A DNA stretch of 64,000 nucleotides. Source: an uncultured Caldilineaceae bacterium (GTDB lineage Bacteria > Chloroflexota > Anaerolineae > Caldilineales > Caldilineaceae). Each line of letters begins with the position of its first letter. Within the stretch, counting starts at the first letter, position 1. The position numbers were made by a program, and so were the translations under genes. Below are positions 1-8,896 of this stretch, one piece after another. Where the stretch lies: contig OX638330.1 of the NCBI GenBank assembly GCA_951812725.1, positions 1,364,001 through 1,428,000 of the forward strand, read 5' to 3'. The notes beneath the pieces are model-generated. The model saw only the letters and a list, made by a program, of their open reading frames with translations. It searched no databases and was not told the DNA's origin.

Positions 1-524
1 GGCAGGTCCTTGCCGCCCAGCTCGGTAACAATCACCGCGTCGCCGTAAACGCCTTTCTCGATAAGAGAAATCAGCGTCTCATTTGTGGCGCTTTCGTGGC
101 GGCCGTGTGCGGTCAGGAGCAAGTCGCCTTTCAGTTTGACGCCGGCAGCGCGAACGATGCGGGCGGCTTCCGCCATTGCCGCCAGTGACGCTTTCATATC
201 CTCGGATCCTCGCCCGTGGATAAATCCATTCTCAAAGCGCGGCTCCGGTCCCGGCAAGTCAACGGTATCGGTATGACCGTCCAACTGAAGCGTGGGCCCT
301 CTGCCACTGCCCCGCAGCCATGCTACGACGCTGGGGCTGCTGGGAAACTCGTAGTCCAGCTCCACCTCCAGGCCTGCATCACGCAGGACATCCGCGTAAA
401 GCTCGGAAACGGAGCGTTCCTCACCTGGCGGGCTGGGGATGCGGACCATGTCCAGAGTAAGCTGCGTAATCCGCTGCGGATCAACCTGCTCGGCAAGGGT
501 CGCCGCAAGGCGTTCTGTGTTCAC
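1..524 (-). CDS. M20 family metallopeptidase (ArgE/DapE/CPG2-like), C-terminus beyond window
   Basis: The first ~174 codons of a zinc-dependent amidohydrolase/peptidase are present; the rest lies off the left edge. Translation gives the family's first metal motif, LDGHTDTVD (residues 81-89; H84 ligand, D86), and the second, GRGSEDMKA (104-112; D109 bridging Asp). The start is taken as GTG at 522-524, directly abutting the TAA of the upstream dioxygenase gene (525-527), so the two are probably cotranscribed and translationally coupled. Members hydrolyse N-acyl amino acids or dipeptides; the exact substrate cannot be told from this part. Confidence 0.85.
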   Translation of the reverse strand, partial: MNTERLAATLAEQVDPQRITQLTLDMVRIPSPPGEERSVSELYADVLRDAGLEVELDYEFPSSPSVVAWLRGSGRGPTLQLDGHTDTVDLPGPEPRFENGFIHGRGSEDMKASLAAMAEAARIVRAAGVKLKGDLLLTAHGRHESATNETLISLIEKGVYGDAVIVTELGGKDL

Positions 525-1337
525 TTAATTCTCCACCCAATGTTCGAACAGTGGCTGGACCGCGGGCGGCAATCCTTCATATACCTCGTTCTTCACGGCA
601 TCGACCTCGTTTTCCTTGAGGCCTGTTGCCTCCATCTGCCTGGCCCTCTCGCTGGACCCAGGCCTGAGCCCGTTGAGATTGAGCCACCAGGGCGCGAAGC
701 GAATCGCCATTGCCACGCGTGCCGCGTCGGTACGGTTGGCACCGGCCGCGTGCCACATGCGGCTGTCCATCACCAGTACGCTGCCGGCGTCGCCGGTGGC
801 CTGAATTTCGGTGGGATAGGGCGTGTTTTCGTCGTGGCTGCAGGATTCTGCGCTGGGGTTTGTCTCCATGCGGTGGCTGCCGGGCACGATGATGGTTCCG
901 CCGTTCTCAACGCTAAACGGAGACAGCATCCACAGCGTCGTGAAATGGGCGACCATATCTGGATAAGGTGCCGGGATATGCCCCGCATTGTGCTGGTTGA
1001 ACGGCCAGTCCGCGTGCAGCGTTCCCCGTGCGTTGTCCGGATAGTTGATCATCGCCGACGTGAAGGAAACGCGCACGTTCGGGCCAAGTGCCGCCCTGAT
1101 CAGGCCGATGAAATGGGGCGTAACCAGATAGGGCGCGAACGACTGATCGTAGTTGATCAACCCCGTACGATGGCCGATGTTTGCCGGCGCGTCCGGCCGC
1201 TGGTGTCGCAGCGTCGCCGTCGCCACACTCCTGCGCACCGCAGTGACTTCCTCGGCAGGAATAACGTTATCGACAACGCACCAGCCGTCCAGTTTCAGAC
1301 GCAGGAGTTGCTCCTCAAGAGTCTTTTCCAGCGGCAT
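525..1337 (-). CDS. Phytanoyl-CoA dioxygenase (PhyH) family protein
   Basis: A 270-residue Fe(II)/2-oxoglutarate-dependent oxygenase. The facial triad is visible: H108-x-D110 in TLHADWPF and distal H196 in DSRMWHAAG, with R207 as the likely 2-oxoglutarate anchor. Length fits bacterial PhyH-like proteins, which hydroxylate varied small molecules rather than phytanoyl-CoA itself. It is cytoplasmic, with no signal peptide. It sits head-to-tail with an M20 peptidase, suggesting that oxidation and amide hydrolysis act on the same compound; that is inference. A second PhyH-like gene lies at 8,897. Confidence 0.88.
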   Translation of the reverse strand: MPLEKTLEEQLLRLKLDGWCVVDNVIPAEEVTAVRRSVATATLRHQRPDAPANIGHRTGLINYDQSFAPYLVTPHFIGLIRAALGPNVRVSFTSAMINYPDNARGTLHADWPFNQHNAGHIPAPYPDMVAHFTTLWMLSPFSVENGGTIIVPGSHRMETNPSAESCSHDENTPYPTEIQATGDAGSVLVMDSRMWHAAGANRTDAARVAMAIRFAPWWLNLNGLRPGSSERARQMEATGLKENEVDAVKNEVYEGLPPAVQPLFEHWVEN

Positions 1338-1610
1338 CGCATGTTCCTCTTCTGTTCAGTAGGGGTCGCTAATTTATCGGCGAATGGCCGCAGTAAGTGC
1401 AGTAGCAGGTGAATCGACCCAGGGCCATTGGTCGGCGAGGCTCATTATATCACTCCAGAACACAAAAGTAGACAGGGGCGCAACCGCGGCGTGCACTCCA
1501 AAATGGGGATGAACTCTCGTACACCTCCTGTTGCAAACAAGCCGAGCTCAGTTTCAGTTCCAAACTCCGGCAGACCAATCGGTGTCACTCTCTCCTCCCT
1601 TCTTGCATTT

Positions 1611-1670
1611 GGGCGGTCGGCCGCAAGCGGCCTCCCTTGTGCAGGGGCTGCGCCCCCGCAACGCCCCCCT
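1611..1670 (-). repeat. Dispersed hairpin core repeat, reversed copy
   Basis: About 60 bp that, read on the minus strand, match the core of the small inverted-repeat elements elsewhere in the window: GCGTTGCGGGGGCGCAGCCC, then CTGCACAAGGGAGG, then a short variable arm and CGACCGCCC. The GGGGC-GCA-GCCCC hairpin is intact, while the second hairpin is altered. No terminal inverted repeats are obvious here, so it looks like an old or partial copy. Confidence 0.75.
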
Positions 1671-2243
1671 AGGCTCGCCACCGTGTTTATTCTTCTCCAG
1701 CAACGTGTCTATCCAACAGAATTCCCCCTAAACGGTCCTGTAAGGGGAGGCCTTGTACCTGCCCTCCTTCGCCACCCCCATTGCTTTCGCAATCACCCCA
1801 AACGCCCCGGTAGGGGCAAACCCTGTGCCTGACTTGTGCCCTCCTAATCAACGGACCCCCTGAAAAAGCCAAGCTTGGCGCCTGACCTGCGCCTCTCCAA
1901 GAGCCAGCGAACATTTCAAGCCCCCTAGGGCATAGTCTCCCCGCCAGACTTTTCCCACCTCAAATCCGGGATGCACACCCAACCGCACAGCACCCAGTAC
2001 CAAGTGTCTACCTGCCAGCGGCGTTACGACTTCAGCCACAGTCAGTTTCCACAACGTAGGCAAAGGAAGCACAGGCGTTCCTCACTCCTCGCTACCCTCT
2101 CCTCGCTATTCGCGTCCCCCGTCGACTGACCACATTACGAATCTGCCAATTTCAGTTCAGACAAACCTCAATGCCTCCCCAAAGAATCTGAGACTCAGAA
2201 CGAAAAATCTGGCGGGAAATGTCCCAAGAGGTGCAATTTCCTG

Positions 2244-2252
2244 TGGTATAAT
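2244..2252 (+). promoter_or_regulatory. Possible extended -10 promoter (TGGTATAAT)
   Basis: A perfect TATAAT at 2247-2252 is preceded by TG at the extended -10 spacing; no good -35 box is seen 16-18 bp upstream. It would start a transcript about 320 bp ahead of the small membrane-protein ORF at 2579, leaving a long leader or a short RNA. It is supported only by the motif. Confidence 0.35.
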
Positions 2253-2578
2253 GACAGTGAAGTGAACTGCACAAGAATGAATACATCGCGAGAACCTTCA
2301 GTTACCAGGGAAGACTCGAACGAGCCGCTGAAAATACACCTGCAACACACCACAGGCCGCCCACCCAAACTCCACTCGAATACCGACGGTATGCCTGAGA
2401 AGGCGAAAATGTCTCTGTCTGGCGTCAACAATAGTCGTAGAGAAGTTGCCGGAACCGAGAATTGAACCCAAATGAAGAGTCGACCGACGCAATTAAGCGC
2501 ATCGCAAAAAAAAGGGGGATCATATACCAACGTAACATTCGAGGGTTGACTCCCTTCTGGTTTTGACGGGTTGTAGCC

Positions 2579-2848
2579 ATGAAAGAATGGATAGTCCTTA
2601 CTGCAATCATTGCGGGCTTTGCGGGACTCTTCACGGGCATTGCGCTTTACGCGGTTCCCGCAATAGCTGTTCTGCAATACACCATTGTTGCGGTTCTCAT
2701 ACCGCTATGTGCGCCTCTAAGCCTTTATCTCGGAATAGCAACATGGAAACGAAAGGGAGGAGTTTTGGGTTACGCCACCTTAATGGCAACATCTGGAATC
2801 GCTGGGGTTGCCTTGGGCCTGGCGCTGATGCTGTGGGTTTTTGATTGA
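2579..2848 (+). CDS. Small hypothetical membrane protein (89 aa)
   Basis: Not recognised. The 89 residues form three clearly hydrophobic stretches (about 5-27, 33-54 and 62-87) with a charged KRKGG turn between the second and third, so an integral membrane protein with three helices is plausible. The ATG has no strong ribosome-binding site (the upstream sequence is GACGGGTTGTAGCC). No operon partner exists: the nearest plus-strand gene starts nearly 900 bp away. It could be a chance hydrophobic frame. Confidence 0.45.
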   Translation: MKEWIVLTAIIAGFAGLFTGIALYAVPAIAVLQYTIVAVLIPLCAPLSLYLGIATWKRKGGVLGYATLMATSGIAGVALGLALMLWVFD

Positions 2849-3734
2849 CAATCTATGTCGTGTCGTTGCGGATGGCCTGAAAAGTTCCCTAGAATAGAAG
2901 GCACACCAGAAAACGTTTCCCGCGCACCGTGGGGAGAGCGATCAACCGAGTTCCCTAAGAGCAAGGGGATTCAGGCGCTTAGTGGGGTGCAAAAACCCCA
3001 ATGTTACTTTGCGATATAAGCCCCAAAAAGAGGGCCCGAAAACAGAAAATTGTCCTCTCGGTATCCGTTAGAGACGGCGCGGGACTGTGAGCCAAGCCGC
3101 AGAATAGCGTCCCAAAAAGAGGAATTTGGCGCGACATACGTATACATTTGTATACATAACGCGACATTTGTAGACATAACGTGAACTGAACCTGGGCCAA
3201 TGTACCGAGTAATGAACAGGGCTCGTTGGCCCTTGTCACTTGAGCAGAGTGCTCTTCCGCGAAGAGCCGCGCAGCTTCGCATTACCCAATACGCAAAACA
3301 CGCCTTTTCGAAGTGAACGGTCATCAGATACCTTCGCCCTGGCAAGAGGTTGCCTTTCCCTGCTTCATCCGATAGAATTACACCCGCTGAGGGTATTGCG
3401 ATGCCGGGAGCCGACTCCCAAGGGCTGCCGAGCGGACCAAAGACAAAGACCCTGAACGCTTCCACAACTGTGCCCGGCTAAATGATAACTCTTCATCCAA
3501 CTCTTTGGTAGACGTTTCGCGGTTGCTGTCGCCAGCGACAGGACAATACCCGCCTGTTCACGAACGGCGCCTGCCGCCATTCCAGGGGCAAAGAATCCGC
3601 CTGAATGCTTGCGAAATCCTGATTGAGCATCCCCACCAGCCACAGGAGGATCTATGGCTTGATCGGAAATGAAAAGATTCTCAAGAGATCAGCAGTAACC
3701 AACCATCTGCATCGAAAAGGAGAGTACGCTAAAA
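2849..3734. other. Intergenic stretch upstream of the ABC transporter
   Basis: No gene is supported in these ~885 bases. It contains a pair of tandem 20-bp repeats with TGTATACA-like palindromic centres (3144-3183). The remainder shows no recognisable feature apart from the AAAGGAGAG ribosome-binding site of the binding-protein gene at its right end. Confidence 0.5.
3144..3183. promoter_or_regulatory. Tandem 20-bp repeat, possible operator
   Basis: Two adjoining 20-bp units, ACATTTGTATACATAACGCG (3144-3163) and a copy differing at two positions (3164-3183). Each contains an imperfect TTGTATACA palindrome, and a partial third unit (ACATACGTAT) precedes them. The head-to-tail arrangement with a ~20-bp, near two-turn period looks like binding sites for a dimeric repressor. 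It lies ~550 bp upstream of the sugar-type transporter operon, so control of that operon is only a guess. Confidence 0.35.
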
Positions 3735-5207
3735 ATGGCTAGATTCACTTCCGACGAAAAATCGGTCACGCACGACGGCGTCAGCCGGCGCAGTTTCTTG
3801 AAGAGTACAGTTGCAGTTACCGGACTCGCCCTCGCTGCCAGCGCCTGCGTCCCGGCTGGACCGGAGGCGGCGGGCGACAGTGGTATGGCAGCCCCGTCGC
3901 AGGAGCCTGTGGACATTCAGATTTGGTGGCGAATCAACCCCACCACCGAAGGCGTTATTCAGGTTTTCCAGGAACAGCATCCAGACATCACTGTTTCGCT
4001 CGGCGATCTCGGTGAAGCTGTCTACGGAACGCCCAAATACGTCACGGCCGTGGCCGCAGGCAAGGGTCCCGACGTCTCCTACCAGAATCGCCACACCTTC
4101 CGCCAGTTCGCCTCCCGTAACCTGTACCGGCCGATCGAAGATTTGCTGGAGCGGGACAACCTCGACAAGGGCAACTTCATGGCCGGCCCCATTGCCGACC
4201 TCACCTGGCAAGGTACCCTTTACGGATTGCCCCATACTGCTGGGACGCGCTACTTCTTCTGGAATCGTACCCATTTCGAAGAAGCAGGCCTCGATCCGGA
4301 CGTAGGTCCCGAGACCTGGGACGACATTATGGAGATGGCGCCGCAGCTGAACAAAACTGAGGGAGATCGGATCGTACGCTACGGCTTCCTGCCCCACTTC
4401 CCGCCCGGCCTCTCCGATCAGTTGCTCATCTACGCGATGGAGAACGGCGGCGTCAGCCAGTCGGAAGACGGCCGCACCAACATGTTAAACACGGAGCCCT
4501 GGGTCGAAGCCCTTGAATGGTGCGTCAATATGATCGACGAGTTCGGCGGCGGCAATGCTGCGGCCTCCTCCTTCATGGAAGGCTTCGCCGGCCAGCCCGT
4601 CGATCCCTTTGCCCAGGGCCAGGTCTCCATGTGCTCCTACGGCAACTGGATGATCGGTCGCTACGCAAAATTCCCCGACCTCGACTATGACGGCACAGGC
4701 CTCATGCCGGTCTCGGCCTCGCAGGAAGGCGCCCAGGTCAACTGGTCCTGCGGCTGGACCTTCGTCATCGACCCCAATACCGAACTCGTTGAAGAGGGTT
4801 GGGAATTCTTGAAATGGGTGATCAGCGAGAAGTACGTTCGCGCCGCCGGCACCGTCGGCCTCGCATTGGAGAAGGAAGAGTGGGCGCGCCAGCAACTGCC
4901 CGGCGAGCCGATCTTCGCCCCCACCCCGCCCGTCTACCAGCCGGCCATGCAGTTCATGCTGGACGAGTACTACTCCGTTCTGCCCGAACGCCAGAAGATC
5001 ATGATGGAGAGATACCTCGAATCCGAGACCTTCTCGGTGGGCTGCGGCCAGATCGCCGGCCTCGCCGCCGCAGAACTGTGGATTGGTTTCAAGAACGCCT
5101 GGGAATCCGCTCTCACCAAGAAGCTGACGCCGCGAGAGGCGCTTGAAGCCTCCCATGCCGACGTCCAGAAGGCGCTCGACGCCGCTTGGGAGAATCTCGA
5201 GGCTTAA
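3735..5207 (+). CDS. ABC transporter substrate-binding lipoprotein (carbohydrate type, family 1)
   Basis: A 490-residue extracytoplasmic solute-binding protein of the MalE/UgpB type. The N-terminus shows a twin-arginine motif SRRSFLK (17-23), a hydrophobic run and a lipobox LAASAC with C38, so it should be exported folded by Tat and anchored as a lipoprotein. A serine/proline/glycine-rich linker follows before the binding domain. ATG follows an AAAGGAGAG ribosome-binding site. The two permease genes follow after a strong hairpin. Ligand class (sugar or sugar-like) is inferred from the permease family; no ligand residue can be assigned. Confidence 0.9.
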   Translation: MARFTSDEKSVTHDGVSRRSFLKSTVAVTGLALAASACVPAGPEAAGDSGMAAPSQEPVDIQIWWRINPTTEGVIQVFQEQHPDITVSLGDLGEAVYGTPKYVTAVAAGKGPDVSYQNRHTFRQFASRNLYRPIEDLLERDNLDKGNFMAGPIADLTWQGTLYGLPHTAGTRYFFWNRTHFEEAGLDPDVGPETWDDIMEMAPQLNKTEGDRIVRYGFLPHFPPGLSDQLLIYAMENGGVSQSEDGRTNMLNTEPWVEALEWCVNMIDEFGGGNAAASSFMEGFAGQPVDPFAQGQVSMCSYGNWMIGRYAKFPDLDYDGTGLMPVSASQEGAQVNWSCGWTFVIDPNTELVEEGWEFLKWVISEKYVRAAGTVGLALEKEEWARQQLPGEPIFAPTPPVYQPAMQFMLDEYYSVLPERQKIMMERYLESETFSVGCGQIAGLAAAELWIGFKNAWESALTKKLTPREALEASHADVQKALDAAWENLEA

Positions 5208-5220
5208 AAGGCGCTATAGA

Positions 5221-5268
5221 GAATAGTCGGAACCGGAACGACAGGATGCCGTCCGGTTCTGACTATTC
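5221..5268 (+). terminator. Intercistronic 17-bp hairpin between binding protein and permeases
   Basis: GAATAGTCGGAACCGGA (5221-5237) pairs perfectly, with one G-U, with TCCGGTTCTGACTATTC (5252-5268) around a 14-nt loop. There is no long T tract, only TTTCC. As in malE-malF-type operons, such a structure would protect the binding-protein message from 3' decay or attenuate read-through, giving more binding protein than permease. That role is inferred; the structure is read from the sequence. Confidence 0.75.
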
Positions 5269-5300
5269 CCCTTTCCGCGCCAAGAATCAGGACAGTCGCC

Positions 5301-6215
5301 ATGACCAACGCCCAACCCAAGCCCAGGCTCACCAACGCCGCAAGAGAGGCCCTGACCTGCTATCTCTTCCTCCTCCCCTGGGGGATCGGATTCCTCGCCT
5401 TTGTCATCGGTCCGGTCGCCGCTTCCTTCGTGTTGGGCTTCATGGACTATGAGATCGTAACGCCCGCCCGCTGGGTCGGTCTGGCGAATTATATTGATCT
5501 CTTTACCGACGACGCTCGCTTCGGTATGTCGATGGGCAACACTCTCTACTATGTTCTCGTTTTCGTTCCGCTCCATATCGTCGTCGCCTTGCTGCTGGCT
5601 CTCCTGCTCAATCAGAAGGCGCGCGGAATCGCCGTTTACCGAACACTCTTCTATGTGCCATCAATCGTGCCCATTGTCGCAGGCGCCATCCTCTGGGTCT
5701 GGATTCTGCAGCCGGAATGGGGACTGATCAACTCGACACTGCGCAGCGTCGGTATCGAAGGCCCGCTCTGGCTGGCGTCGCTCACCTGGTCCAAACCGGC
5801 GCTGATCCTGATGGCGCTCTGGGGCTCCGGCGCGGCCATGATTATCGTGCTCGCCGGCCTGCAGGGCGTGCCGCAGCATCTCTACGAGGCCGCCGAGATC
5901 GACGGCGCCAACCCCTGGCAGCGCTTCCAGCACGTGACAATCCCCATGCTCAGCCCGACCTTATTCTTCATTCTCGTTCTCAGCGTCATCGCCTCCTTCC
6001 AGGTCTTCACCACCGCCTACGTCATGACCGGCGGCGGCCCGGCTGAGTCGACCCTTTTCTACATGCTGTATCTTTACCGCCGGGCCTTCGTCCTTCTGGA
6101 TATGGGATACGCCGCCAGCATGGCCTGGATCCTTTTTGTAGCCGTTCTCGCGCTCACCCTGGTCAATTTTAAGCTGGCAAGCCGTTGGGTCTACTACGAA
6201 GCGGAGCAGAGTTAA
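5301..6215 (+). CDS. ABC transporter permease, MalF/UgpA type
   Basis: A 304-residue inner-membrane permease with about six hydrophobic segments, beginning with YLFLLPWGIGFLAFVIGPVA. The cytoplasmic EAA loop that contacts the ATPase is clear: EAAEIDGANPWQRF and IPMLSP, about residues 196-219. The start is ATG at 5301 behind the intercistronic hairpin; the ribosome-binding site is weak (AATCAGGAC). It is followed 4 bp later by the second permease, so the two form the membrane heterodimer. No ATP-binding subunit is encoded nearby, so a shared MsmK/UgpC-type ATPase elsewhere is expected. Confidence 0.92.
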   Translation: MTNAQPKPRLTNAAREALTCYLFLLPWGIGFLAFVIGPVAASFVLGFMDYEIVTPARWVGLANYIDLFTDDARFGMSMGNTLYYVLVFVPLHIVVALLLALLLNQKARGIAVYRTLFYVPSIVPIVAGAILWVWILQPEWGLINSTLRSVGIEGPLWLASLTWSKPALILMALWGSGAAMIIVLAGLQGVPQHLYEAAEIDGANPWQRFQHVTIPMLSPTLFFILVLSVIASFQVFTTAYVMTGGGPAESTLFYMLYLYRRAFVLLDMGYAASMAWILFVAVLALTLVNFKLASRWVYYEAEQS

Positions 6216-6219
6216 CGCC

Positions 6220-7113
6220 ATGATACGCGAACCGGCGATTGAAGCCCTACCCAGCCGCGAAATCCATCCCAGCGCCAGAGGGCGGCCTCTTCGCCGCCTG
6301 CTCGGACGCGGGAGTGTCCAACTCACGCTTGTGCTGGGGTCACTGGTTTTCGCGCTTCCATTCGTCTGGATGGTCAGCACCTCGCTAAAGGCCGACCGCC
6401 AGATCTTCGCTTTTCCACCAATCTGGGTGCCCGATCCCTTCATCTGGGGCAATTTTTCCGCCGTTTTTATCTATGCCCCGATGCACCTCTACTTCTTCAA
6501 CACGCTGACGATCGCGCTCGCTCACGTCTTAGGCGCAATCTTCACATGCTCGCTGGCGGCTTACGCCTTCTCGCGGCTGCGCGCGCCCGGGCGCGATATA
6601 ATCTTCATGGTCATGGTCAGCCAGATGATGGTCCCTTACATCGTCACACTGGTGCCCCTCTATCTACTCTTCGCCAAGATCAATTGGGTCGACACCTTCT
6701 ATCCACTGACCGTGCCCGCCTTCCTCGGCACGCCCTTCTACATTTTCATGTTGCGCCAGTTCTTCCTGACCATCCCCATGGAGCTTGAGGAGGCGGCCAT
6801 CATCGACGGCGCCGGCCGCTTGAGAATCTGGTGGAGCATAGTTATGCCACTGGCCAAGCCGGCGTTGGCCACGGTCGCCATCTTCAGCTTCATGTTCGCG
6901 TGGAACGACTTCACCGGCCCGCTGATCTTCCTCAATACCCGCGAAAAGTTCACCCTCTCCCTCGGGCTCCAGGCCTTCATGTTCGAACGACGTACGATGT
7001 GGGGACCGCTGATGGCGGCGTCGACGATGATGATCGCGCCGATTCTGATCGTCTTCTTCCTGGCGCAAAAGCATTTCATCCAAGGTATTGCATTGACGGG
7101 GATAAAGGCTTAG
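6220..7113 (+). CDS. ABC transporter permease, MalG/UgpE type
   Basis: A 297-residue partner permease. It has an arginine-rich cytoplasmic N-terminus (about 1-32), a first membrane helix near 35-52, and the EAA loop EEAAIIDGAGRLRIW (190-204) leading to MPLAKPA. The C-terminus ends QKHFIQGIALTGIKA, typical of MalG-type proteins. It starts four bases after the stop of the first permease. Together with the upstream binding lipoprotein it makes the importer that presumably supplies substrate to the enzymes encoded downstream. Confidence 0.92.
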   Translation: MIREPAIEALPSREIHPSARGRPLRRLLGRGSVQLTLVLGSLVFALPFVWMVSTSLKADRQIFAFPPIWVPDPFIWGNFSAVFIYAPMHLYFFNTLTIALAHVLGAIFTCSLAAYAFSRLRAPGRDIIFMVMVSQMMVPYIVTLVPLYLLFAKINWVDTFYPLTVPAFLGTPFYIFMLRQFFLTIPMELEEAAIIDGAGRLRIWWSIVMPLAKPALATVAIFSFMFAWNDFTGPLIFLNTREKFTLSLGLQAFMFERRTMWGPLMAASTMMIAPILIVFFLAQKHFIQGIALTGIKA

Positions 7114-7216
7114 ACCGCAGAAGGCGGCCGGGTCCGTCCAGCGCGCCTGTAGACCCTTTTGACGCAGGCATACCTGCTCCAACGTTTTGGGTCACCAGCC
7201 CTCTAGGAAATGCAAC

Positions 7217-8764
7217 ATGGAACGCTCACCCGGCAAGCAGCTCTTCATCGACGACTATTTCATCGAGTCTCTGTCCGGCGCCCGCCGTGTCCTCAACCGG
7301 CCCCGCAAACTCACCCTGGACGAGCCTCTGTCCATCCCCTTCGACCAGCCTTGGGACGCAAACTACGCACAGCCCGGCCGCGTTATCTACGACGAAAGCA
7401 CAGGCCGCTTTCGCATGTACTACCGCGCCTGGACCGGAGATCAGACCTTTTTCTGCGCGCTCGAATCTGACGACGGGCTGAACTGGGAGCGGCCCGTCCT
7501 GGAGCTGGTCGAATTCGACGGTTCGACCCGCAACAACATCACCACCGCCAGCGCCGACCATCTCATAACCATCCTGGACCCGCACGAGCCGGACGAAACC
7601 CGCCGCTGGAAGCAAATCGACAACAAACCCAGCGGCATGAGCGAATCGGGAGATCCCCGCTGGGTGGCCCGCTACTCGGCGGATGGCTACGACTGGCATC
7701 TCTACCCGGAAGACCGGCACAGCCAGCAGAAGATGCTGTTCAACTTCGGCTCCCCCCATGAGACCTTCGGCGGCGTGATCAACCCGGACGCGCCCTATGT
7801 CTACTATTCCCAGCGCGGCTCGAATCGCCGCACGCGCGTCCTCAGCCGCCGCGACAGCCAGGACTTCCTCAATTGGTCCGGTCTGCGCACCGTGATCGAG
7901 CAAGACCTGCAGGATCCGCCGGGAACCGAATTCTACTCCGCCGGCTTCGACCCTGTCGCCTGCACAAACGGCGGCCTGCACATCATCATGCTCCAGGCCT
8001 TTCAGACCGACCTAGCCGAACCCTACGAAATCGCCGACGCCGCCAGCTATTGGGGCGAGGAGAAGGGTGGGAACGTCTTGGCCGCCCGCGTTGACGGATT
8101 CGTGGAATCCCAACTGGCGGTCAGCCGTGACACCGTCGCCTGGACGCGCTGGCGCGAGCCTTTCATCGCCCGCGGCGGACCGGGAGCATGGGACTACGGC
8201 ATGGTCTACGCCGACGGCCCCATCCTTCACGACGACCAGCTCTGGTTCTTCTACATGGCCGGAAACCTGACCCATAACGGCTACAGCGCCCAGCCCTGGA
8301 AGGGCCCCTACTCAACGCCAAACCGCCGCGGTAAAGGCGTCGCCGTGCTGCGGCCCGACGGCTACGTCAGCGTCGAGGCAGAGTCCTACGCGCCCGGCAT
8401 CCTCACAACCCATCGCTTCCGCCAGGAGCAGGGCGGCCAGATCAGAGTCAATGTTGACGCCGGCGCCGGCGAGCTCCGTTACGAGCTCCTCGAAGATACC
8501 GGCCAACCGATACCGGGATACACGATCCACGACTGCGATCCGATTCGCGAGGACACCCTCGACAGCCCGCTGTCCTGGAACGGCAAACCGGGCTGGCCAG
8601 GTGTCGGCGACGACCGCATTGCCAGCTATCCTCAGCTGAACCATGCGGAATTCTATGTCAAACTGCGCTTCTACGTGTCGCCTGGAACGAAACTGTACTC
8701 CCTCACCGTCGACCCGCCCGAAGTGACAGAGTGGCAAGTCAGACTCAGAACCCGCATCGACTAG
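7217..8764 (+). CDS. Beta-propeller protein, GH32/GH43-like fold, function unknown
   Basis: A 515-residue protein. A TTG at 7187 is in frame, but ATG at 7217 has an AGGAAATGCAAC spacing and is preferred. The N-terminal ~390 residues contain repeated blade-like units (YYRAWTGDQTFFCALESDDGLNWE; VARYSADGYDWHLYP; VSRDTVAWTRWREPFI) and an acidic DGPILHDDQLWFFY segment, as in five-bladed glycosidase-like propellers. The last ~120 residues form a separate beta-sandwich-like module with PIPGYTIHDCD. A paralogue with the same two modules is at 9,819. No export signal is present. Glycoside hydrolysis is plausible but not demonstrated. Confidence 0.75.
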   Translation: MERSPGKQLFIDDYFIESLSGARRVLNRPRKLTLDEPLSIPFDQPWDANYAQPGRVIYDESTGRFRMYYRAWTGDQTFFCALESDDGLNWERPVLELVEFDGSTRNNITTASADHLITILDPHEPDETRRWKQIDNKPSGMSESGDPRWVARYSADGYDWHLYPEDRHSQQKMLFNFGSPHETFGGVINPDAPYVYYSQRGSNRRTRVLSRRDSQDFLNWSGLRTVIEQDLQDPPGTEFYSAGFDPVACTNGGLHIIMLQAFQTDLAEPYEIADAASYWGEEKGGNVLAARVDGFVESQLAVSRDTVAWTRWREPFIARGGPGAWDYGMVYADGPILHDDQLWFFYMAGNLTHNGYSAQPWKGPYSTPNRRGKGVAVLRPDGYVSVEAESYAPGILTTHRFRQEQGGQIRVNVDAGAGELRYELLEDTGQPIPGYTIHDCDPIREDTLDSPLSWNGKPGWPGVGDDRIASYPQLNHAEFYVKLRFYVSPGTKLYSLTVDPPEVTEWQVRLRTRID

Positions 8765-8896
8765 GCCAGCCGTTTGGACTACCTGATACGGCGAAACACG
8801 AAGTGACGGCTTGCCGGGCCGGCCCGAGAACCCGATACAAAGTAGAAAAATCCGGGCATTTTGCAAATGGATGCTAGACCCAATCAGGAGAACAGC

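Larger units (their letters stand above)
1338..2578. other. Long non-coding stretch rich in degenerate repeats
   Basis: No convincing gene is seen: the open frames here are short, overlap each other and have protein-unlike composition. It contains one reversed copy of the dispersed hairpin core (1611-1670), with homology continuing outside the core (AAATGCAAG and GAGAGTGACAC, also found beside the copy at 18,301). It also has two degenerate copies of a GTAAGGGG/GTAGGGGC-type GC-rich repeat around 1738-1850. A possible extended -10 element lies at 2244-2252. Confidence 0.6.

Noticed and set aside
216..1412. Long plus-strand open frame of ~400 codons
   Set aside because: It lies antisense to the M20 and PhyH genes, whose motifs are clear; high GC makes long antisense frames common here. 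The same applies to 10743-12173, 29263-30507 and 49115-50296.
2195..2677. 160-codon minus-strand open frame
   Set aside because: No family-like pattern, no ribosome-binding site and odd composition rich in Phe, Ser and Cys; it overlaps the membrane-protein ORF.
3004..3465. 153-codon minus-strand open frame
   Set aside because: Runs through the tandem TGTATACA repeats and has no recognisable motif or start signal.
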